A stretch of 64,000 nt of DNA from Oscillospiraceae bacterium (lineage in GTDB: Bacteria > Bacillota > Clostridia > Oscillospirales > Oscillospiraceae): NCBI GenBank assembly GCA_017621795.1, contig JAGASJ010000099.1, positions 1-64,000 of the forward strand, written 5' to 3'. Numbering within the stretch: position 1 is the stretch's first letter; each line of letters starts with the position of its first letter. Below are positions 58,544 through 64,000 of the stretch, in pieces. Position numbers and translations under genes: made by a program. A model generated the notes under the pieces. That model saw only the letters and a list, made by a program, of their open reading frames with translations. It did not search any database and had not been told where the DNA came from.

Positions 58544-60406
58544 ATGATTGACATTTCTGTACACAATTTAACAAAATTCTTCGTCATTGGCGAAAACCTG
58601 CTGGACGGCCTGAGCTTTGATGTACAGGAAGGGGAGTGTGTTGCCATTTTAGGCAGGAACGGATGTGGTAAAACCACGCTGTTCAACATTCTTACCGGTC
58701 AAATGGACTATGATGATGGGGAAATCTTTGTAAATCCCAATAAAAAACTTGGGCTCATTTCCCAAATTCCCACCTTTCCGTCCGGGTGGACCGTGGAACA
58801 GGTCCTGCGTTCTGCATACCTGCCTCTGTTGCGTACCAAGGAGCGGATGGAGGAACTGGAGAAAAAGATGGCATTTGGTGCTTCCGATGCACAGCTGCGG
58901 GAGTATGATGTTTTGGTGAACCGTTTTCAATCTGAGGGCGGTTATGATATGGACGTCCAAACAGACAAGGTTTGTAACGGCTTGGGCATCACAAAAGCAC
59001 AGCGCAATCAAACCTTTGAAAGCTTGTCCGGCGGCGAAAAAACGCGCATGAACTTGGCCCGTTTGCTGTTGGAAAAGACGGAGATTTTGCTTTTGGACGA
59101 GCCCACCAATCATTTGGATTTGCGCAATGTAGAGTGGCTTGAAGGCTATATCAATACGATCAGATCTACTGTTTTGGTTATTTCCCACGACCGTTATTTT
59201 CTGGATCGTGTTGCGGACCGTGTAATTGAAATCGTAGACGGTCACGCAGAGTTTTATTCCGGCAACTATTCGTTTTATATTGATGAAAAACAGGCCCGTT
59301 TTAATTTGCAGCTGAAGCAGTACGAACAGGAGCAGGCTAAGCTGAAGCAGCTTGGCTATACGGTGGAGCGAATGAAGGGCTGGGGCATCAATAATCGCAC
59401 CTTGTACCGCCGCGCAATGTCCATTCAGCATCGTATGGACCGTATTCGAAAGACGGAAAAGCCCAAAACCGAAAAAACGATGAAGGCATCTTTTTCTGAA
59501 AAGGATTTTTCAGGCGATGTGGTCTTCCAAACAAAGAATATGGGAAAATCTTTTGAAGATCGCACCTTGTTCTCCGGCGTGGATCTCCGCGTGGAGGGCG
59601 GTGAGCGCATTGCGCTTTTGGGTGATAACGGAACAGGCAAAACAACATTCATTAAATGCCTGCTGGGTGACGAGCAATGTGAAGGAAAGATCAGCTTCGG
59701 TCCTACGGTAAAGTGGGGATATCTTCCGCAGATCATTCATTTTGAGCACCCGGAACGCAGCTTGTATGACACGATGCTGTATGAAAAGAACTGCACACCG
59801 CAAATGGCACGTGACCGATTAGGCGCATTTATGTTCCAGGGTGAAGATGTGTTCAAAAGCGTTAAAAACCTTTCGGGCGGTGAAAAATCCCGGCTTCGGC
59901 TATGTATGCTGATGGATGAAAAAATCAATCTGCTGATATTGGACGAGCCTACAAACCATTTGGATATTGCATCAAGAGAATGGGTAGAGGCAGCGATTGA
60001 AGAGTTTGAGGGTGTTCTGCTTTTTGTGTCCCACGACCGATATTTTATTGAAAAATTCGCCGAGCGAATATGGGTTTTGGAAGATGGCACCATACAGGAC
60101 TATAAATGCGACTATAAAAAGTACCGTTCGATTATCGAACACGAAGCAATGGTTAAACCTGCGGCAGCTGAGAACACTAAGATCAAAAAAGAAAAGCCGA
60201 AAGGCGGCACCAAGGAAACGGACAAGCTGATTCGTCGTTTGGAAAGAGATATTGAAAAACAGGAAAAACGGATCACAGAATTAGACGAAAGTATAGAAGC
60301 CGCTTCTGCGGATTATGAGCAGCTGATGGCTCTGCTGGAACAAAAGGAACAGGAAGAGAACATTCTGATGGACCTTATGGAGCAGTGGGAATCAGCACAG
60401 AGTTAA
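58544..60406 (+). CDS. ABC-F family ATPase
   Basis: Soluble protein of 620 aa with two ATPase domains (GRNGCGKTT...LSGGEKTRMNLARLLL; GDNGTGKTT...LSGGEKSRLRLCMLM), both with LLDEPTNHLD-type Walker B. The linker between them and the Glu/Lys-rich C-terminal coiled coil (about 560-620) are as in translation-associated ABC-F proteins. Without membrane domains it acts on the ribosome, not in transport. Housekeeping versus antibiotic-protection role cannot be decided. Confidence 0.9.
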   Translation: MIDISVHNLTKFFVIGENLLDGLSFDVQEGECVAILGRNGCGKTTLFNILTGQMDYDDGEIFVNPNKKLGLISQIPTFPSGWTVEQVLRSAYLPLLRTKERMEELEKKMAFGASDAQLREYDVLVNRFQSEGGYDMDVQTDKVCNGLGITKAQRNQTFESLSGGEKTRMNLARLLLEKTEILLLDEPTNHLDLRNVEWLEGYINTIRSTVLVISHDRYFLDRVADRVIEIVDGHAEFYSGNYSFYIDEKQARFNLQLKQYEQEQAKLKQLGYTVERMKGWGINNRTLYRRAMSIQHRMDRIRKTEKPKTEKTMKASFSEKDFSGDVVFQTKNMGKSFEDRTLFSGVDLRVEGGERIALLGDNGTGKTTFIKCLLGDEQCEGKISFGPTVKWGYLPQIIHFEHPERSLYDTMLYEKNCTPQMARDRLGAFMFQGEDVFKSVKNLSGGEKSRLRLCMLMDEKINLLILDEPTNHLDIASREWVEAAIEEFEGVLLFVSHDRYFIEKFAERIWVLEDGTIQDYKCDYKKYRSIIEHEAMVKPAAAENTKIKKEKPKGGTKETDKLIRRLERDIEKQEKRITELDESIEAASADYEQLMALLEQKEQEENILMDLMEQWESAQS

Positions 60407-60421
60407 AAGGAGAATGTAAAA

Positions 60422-61243
60422 ATGAGTGGATGTAGTGGAAATTGCTCTACCTGCGGATCTGATTGTGCAGACCGCAAAGCAGAGAGCCTGCTGGCAAAAC
60501 TGAACGAAAAAGCAAATGTTAAAAAAGTGATTGCAGTTGTCTCCGGTAAGGGCGGCGTCGGAAAATCTACAGTGACGGCTATGGCCGCGGTGGCAATGTC
60601 TCGCCGGGGCAATCGTGTTGCGGTGCTGGATGCGGATATTACCGGTCCTTCTGCGCCGACAGCTTTTGGCGTTAATGAGTGTCAGGGTGCCACACAGGAC
60701 GGATTGTATCCCGCATTGACCAAGGGTGGCATTCAGGTGATGTCTATCAACCTGCTTTTGGATAACAGCACCGATCCGGTCGTATGGCGTGGCCCTGTTA
60801 TTGCAGGCGCAGTGAAGCAGTTTTGGACCGACGTGATTTGGGAAGACGTGGACTATATGTTTGTGGATATGCCTCCCGGAACAGGGGATGTTCCTTTAAC
60901 CGTGTTCCAAAGCTTACCGGTGGATGGCATTATTATTGTGACAAGCCCTCAGGACTTGGTTTCGATGATCGTTTCCAAGGCTGTAAAAATGGCAAATATG
61001 ATGCATATTCCCGTTTTGGGCTTTGTAGAGAACTATAGTTATCTTGAATGTCCCGACTGCGGAAAGCGCATCGAGGTATTCGGAAAGAGCCATTTGGACG
61101 AGGTGGCCGCATCTTTCAGCCTGCCCATTTTGGCAAGATTGCCCATTGATCCCAAGGTAGCTGCCTGCTATGACGCAGGTCAGATGGAGTCTGTGGATAC
61201 ATCTTCTATGCAGCAAGTATTGGATGCCGTTGAGCGGGCCTGA
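60422..61243 (+). CDS. Mrp/NBP35-type iron-sulfur carrier ATPase
   Basis: Protein of 273 aa: P-loop GKGGVGKST (deviant Walker A), DADITGPSAP switch, VDMPPGTGD. The N-terminus CSGNCSTCGSDC matches the four-Cys iron-sulfur site of NBP35-type proteins, and ECPDCGKR near the C-terminus is the bridging-cluster CxxC. It assembles or delivers Fe-S clusters. AAAAGGAGA precedes the ATG. Confidence 0.92.
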   Translation: MSGCSGNCSTCGSDCADRKAESLLAKLNEKANVKKVIAVVSGKGGVGKSTVTAMAAVAMSRRGNRVAVLDADITGPSAPTAFGVNECQGATQDGLYPALTKGGIQVMSINLLLDNSTDPVVWRGPVIAGAVKQFWTDVIWEDVDYMFVDMPPGTGDVPLTVFQSLPVDGIIIVTSPQDLVSMIVSKAVKMANMMHIPVLGFVENYSYLECPDCGKRIEVFGKSHLDEVAASFSLPILARLPIDPKVAACYDAGQMESVDTSSMQQVLDAVERA

Positions 61244-61248
61244 TCATT

Positions 61249-62613
61249 ATGGATATTACACAGCTTATTGACCGTCAGAGGAAACATTATCTTAGCGGTG
61301 TGACCCGTCCTCTAAAAGCCCGTAAAGAGGCATTATTAAAGCTGAAAACCGCCATTGTTACCCACCAGAAGCTATTACTCGAAGCGCTGGAAAAGGATCT
61401 GAATAAGCCGTCATCGGAGGCTTATATGTGCGAGATCGGCATCGTCCTGGACGAGATCCGTTTTCATCTGAAGCATTTGCGCAAATGGACCAAAAATAAA
61501 ACTGTGCCTACTCCGTTGGCACAGTTTTGCGCTAAGAGCTTTGTTTCTCCGGAGCCCTACGGTGTGGTTTTGATCATGGCACCTTGGAATTATCCTGTTC
61601 AGCTGTGTCTTTCGCCGCTTGTAGGAGCTATTTCCGCAGGAAACTGTGCGGTTCTGAAGCCATCTGCTTATGCGCCGGCTGTCAGTTCTGCGTTGGCAAA
61701 AATCATTGGAGATTCTTTCCCGGAGGATTATATTGCTGTAGTCGAAGGTGGCAGAGCTGAGAATACGGCGCTTTTAGAGCAAAAATTTGATTACATCTTC
61801 TTTACCGGCAGTACAGCAGTGGGAAAGACTGTAATGGAGGCCGCCGCGAAAAATTTAACCCCTGTATCCCTGGAATTGGGCGGTAAAAGCCCTGTGATCG
61901 TGGATGAAACGGCGAATGTGCAAATCGCGGCTCGTCGCATTGCCTTCGGAAAGGTCCTCAATGCCGGACAGACCTGCGTTGCACCGGATTACCTTTTTCT
62001 GCACCGATCTGTAAAAGACCAATTTATCCGTGCGTATCAAAAAGCGCTGGATGAGTTTTTCCCCAACAAGGACTTTTCCGATATGCCTCGCATCATAAAT
62101 GAAAAGCATTTTGCGCGGTTAACTGAATTGCTGACGAATCAGCACATTGTTATAGGCGGCGCAACAGATGAGCAGCATCGCTTTATTGAGCCCACCGTGA
62201 TTGACGGTGTCCGTCCCGATGCGCCCATTATGCATCAGGAGATTTTTGGCCCTATTCTTCCCGTTATGGAATTTACCCATATAGAGGAATGTATCCGATA
62301 TATCCGTGGGAATCCGAAGCCCTTAGCGCTATATTTGTTTACGGGAGACAAGCAAACACAAAGGCGTGTTTTAGACAGCTGTTCCTTTGGCGGTGGATGT
62401 ATCAACGATACCATTATTCATTTAGCAACACCTTATATGGGCTTTGGCGGCGTTGGTGCGTCCGGAATGGGAAGCTATCACGGAAAATACAGCTTTGATA
62501 CGTTTACCCACTACCGAAGCATTGTGAAGAAACGGTATAGACCGGATATCCCTATGCGCTACAGGCCCTATACCGAAAAGAAAGAACGACTTATTCGTAA
62601 ATTTCTGAAGTAG
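61249..62613 (+). CDS. aldehyde dehydrogenase (class 3-like)
   Basis: NAD(P)-dependent enzyme of 454 aa that oxidises aldehydes. Oxyanion Asn in MAPWNYPVQLCL, cofactor motif FFTGSTAVGKTVME, general base in LELGGKSPV, nucleophile Cys in NAGQTCVAPDY. Short length and lack of N-terminal extension resemble class 3/fatty aldehyde dehydrogenases. Five bases after the mrp gene; substrate unknown. Confidence 0.9.
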   Translation: MDITQLIDRQRKHYLSGVTRPLKARKEALLKLKTAIVTHQKLLLEALEKDLNKPSSEAYMCEIGIVLDEIRFHLKHLRKWTKNKTVPTPLAQFCAKSFVSPEPYGVVLIMAPWNYPVQLCLSPLVGAISAGNCAVLKPSAYAPAVSSALAKIIGDSFPEDYIAVVEGGRAENTALLEQKFDYIFFTGSTAVGKTVMEAAAKNLTPVSLELGGKSPVIVDETANVQIAARRIAFGKVLNAGQTCVAPDYLFLHRSVKDQFIRAYQKALDEFFPNKDFSDMPRIINEKHFARLTELLTNQHIVIGGATDEQHRFIEPTVIDGVRPDAPIMHQEIFGPILPVMEFTHIEECIRYIRGNPKPLALYLFTGDKQTQRRVLDSCSFGGGCINDTIIHLATPYMGFGGVGASGMGSYHGKYSFDTFTHYRSIVKKRYRPDIPMRYRPYTEKKERLIRKFLK

Positions 62614-62677
62614 CGCGTGATTATATTGCAAAGAGCAGGGATATAACAATAAAACATTGAAAGGGGGCGGTGCTGCT

Positions 62678-64000
62678 ATGGACAAGTTTAAACTGGTATC
62701 TCCGTTCAAGCCTACGGGCGATCAGCCTGAGGCTATCGAAGCGCTGGCAAGCGGTGTAGAAAACGGTCTGCAGGAGCAGGTTTTGCTGGGCGTCACAGGT
62801 AGCGGCAAGACCTTTACCATGGCGAGTGTTATAGCCAAGGTCAACCGTCCTACGCTGGTGCTTGCGCACAATAAAACATTGGCTGCGCAGCTTTGTACTG
62901 AATTTCGGGAATTTTTCCCTGAAAACGCGGTGGAATATTTTGTCTCCTACTATGACTATTACCAACCGGAAGCATATATTGCCCATACGGACACCTATAT
63001 TGAGAAGGATTCTGCGGTAAACGAGGAAATAGATCGTTTGCGTCATTCTGCCACATCCGCATTGTTTGAGCGCAGAGATGTGATCGTGGTTTCTTCCGTT
63101 AGCTGTCTGTACGGATTGGGCGATCCCATCGACTACCGAAGTATGGTCCTTTCCCTGCGTGTGGGGCAGAGCCGCCCAATGGATGAGGTGCTGAAAAAGC
63201 TTACCGAAATTCGCTATGAGCGCAATGATATGGATTTTTCCCGAAACAAGTTCCGTGTTCGGGGCGACACACTGGAGATATACCCTGCGTATTGGACGGG
63301 ACGTGCGATCCGGGTGGAATTTTTCGGCGATGAGGTGGATCGCATCAGCGAAATCAATGCAGTAACCGGAATTGCGGAACGATACGTTGATCACATTGCC
63401 ATATATCCTGCCAGTCACTATGTTGCCTCCAAGGAAAAAATGGAGCGCGCCATGGCGGAGATTCGCAGAGAATGCGACGAGCAGGTACAAAAGTTCAACG
63501 CGGAGGGCAAGCTTCTGGAAGCGCAGCGCATTGCCCAGCGCACAAATTATGACCTGGAAATGTTAACGGAAATCGGATTTTGCACAGGAATCGAAAACTA
63601 TTCCCGTGTAATTCAGGGAAGAGCGCCGGGGACACCGCCCACCACATTGTTGGATTATTTTCCTGAGGATTATCTTCTGATCGTGGATGAGAGCCATGTA
63701 ACCTTGCCCCAGTGCCGTGCAATGTATGCCGGAGATCGAAGCCGCAAGGATGCACTGGTCAATTACGGTTTTCGTTTACCTTCCGCCTATGATAACAGGC
63801 CCCTGACTTTCGATGAATTTTATTCCAAAATCAATCAGGCGATCTTTGTTTCCGCAACACCGGCGGAATTTGAATTGACCCGTTCTGCTCAAACCGTTGA
63901 GCAGGTGATTCGGCCTACCGGCCTTTTGGACCCAATCGTTCAGGTGCGACCCATTGACGGGCAGATTGACGATTTGATTGGTGAAATCAATAGCCGCATT
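62678..64000 (+). CDS. uvrB: excinuclease ABC subunit B (partial, 3' end beyond window)
   Basis: The first 441 codons are in the window. Walker [13 protein letters not shown], beta-hairpin [21 protein letters not shown], and DESHVTLPQ (motif II) identify UvrB. The ATG at 62678 follows AAGGGGGCG. The frame is open to the last base. It damages-searches with UvrA in nucleotide excision repair. Confidence 0.97.
   Translation, partial: MDKFKLVSPFKPTGDQPEAIEALASGVENGLQEQVLLGVTGSGKTFTMASVIAKVNRPTLVLAHNKTLAAQLCTEFREFFPENAVEYFVSYYDYYQPEAYIAHTDTYIEKDSAVNEEIDRLRHSATSALFERRDVIVVSSVSCLYGLGDPIDYRSMVLSLRVGQSRPMDEVLKKLTEIRYERNDMDFSRNKFRVRGDTLEIYPAYWTGRAIRVEFFGDEVDRISEINAVTGIAERYVDHIAIYPASHYVASKEKMERAMAEIRRECDEQVQKFNAEGKLLEAQRIAQRTNYDLEMLTEIGFCTGIENYSRVIQGRAPGTPPTTLLDYFPEDYLLIVDESHVTLPQCRAMYAGDRSRKDALVNYGFRLPSAYDNRPLTFDEFYSKINQAIFVSATPAEFELTRSAQTVEQVIRPTGLLDPIVQVRPIDGQIDDLIGEINSRI

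Overview
The window looks like a chromosomal segment of a low-to-mid GC Firmicute, most probably a gut-dwelling, anaerobic member of the Clostridia (Oscillospiraceae-like). The reasons are strong AGGAGG ribosome binding sites, TTGACA-17-TATAAT promoters, a T-box in front of alaS, an L10 leader, an oxygen-reducing flavodiiron-rubredoxin fusion, a bile salt hydrolase-type enzyme, NPQTG/sortase B surface anchoring and SpoIID/peptidoglycan-binding proteins typical of spore formers. No phage, complete insertion sequence, CRISPR array or rRNA operon was found. The assignment rests on reading the sequence only.

Region 1 (1-12.6 kb): an N-acetylhexosamine kinase (nahK) divergent from a PTS_EIIC_2 membrane protein; two coupled zinc-ribbon membrane proteins divergent from a small XRE regulator with a tandem palindromic operator between them; yebC; trmK-nif3; a DUF1858 protein; the flavodiiron fusion; rplJ-rplL with its leader; three tRNAs (Ser-GGA, Arg-ACG, Ser-GCT); and several small unknown genes, one behind a possible structured leader and terminator.

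Region 2 (12.7-26.9 kb) is the most interesting part. On the minus strand lies an iron/corrinoid-type ABC importer (binding lipoprotein, permease, ATPase) followed by an FmdE-like protein. Divergently, one promoter drives two consecutive cobalamin riboswitches, each followed by a terminator, then a 61-aa HNH-repeat-like protein, a 1263-aa NPQTG-anchored surface protein with a terpene-cyclase-like alpha/alpha domain, a membrane-anchored FecR-like/DUF4430 protein, and an ECF transporter (T1, fused A1A2, S, T2). The alpha/alpha domain plus DUF4430 are the two halves of animal intrinsic factor/transcobalamin, here split over two surface proteins. I infer a vitamin B12 capture-and-import system. 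A class B sortase at 40.7 kb is a candidate to anchor the NPQTG protein.

Region 3 (27-46 kb): a zinc-ribbon membrane protein, an ABC-2 exporter, pgsA, a spore-type peptidoglycan-binding trio, an asparagine synthetase that lacks the glutaminase cysteine, CarD, a bile salt hydrolase-like enzyme, a TGS-uridine-kinase-like nucleoside kinase, sortase B, uridine phosphorylase, a DMT permease and oligoendopeptidase F. It ends in a 0.5 kb repeat-rich island.

Region 4 (46-64 kb): a 1776-aa secreted protein ending in InlB-type repeats and a Hint (intein/hedgehog) domain, then T-box-controlled alaS and a long co-directional cluster comEC-holA-rnmV-abcF-mrp-aldehyde dehydrogenase-uvrB. uvrB runs off the end of the window.
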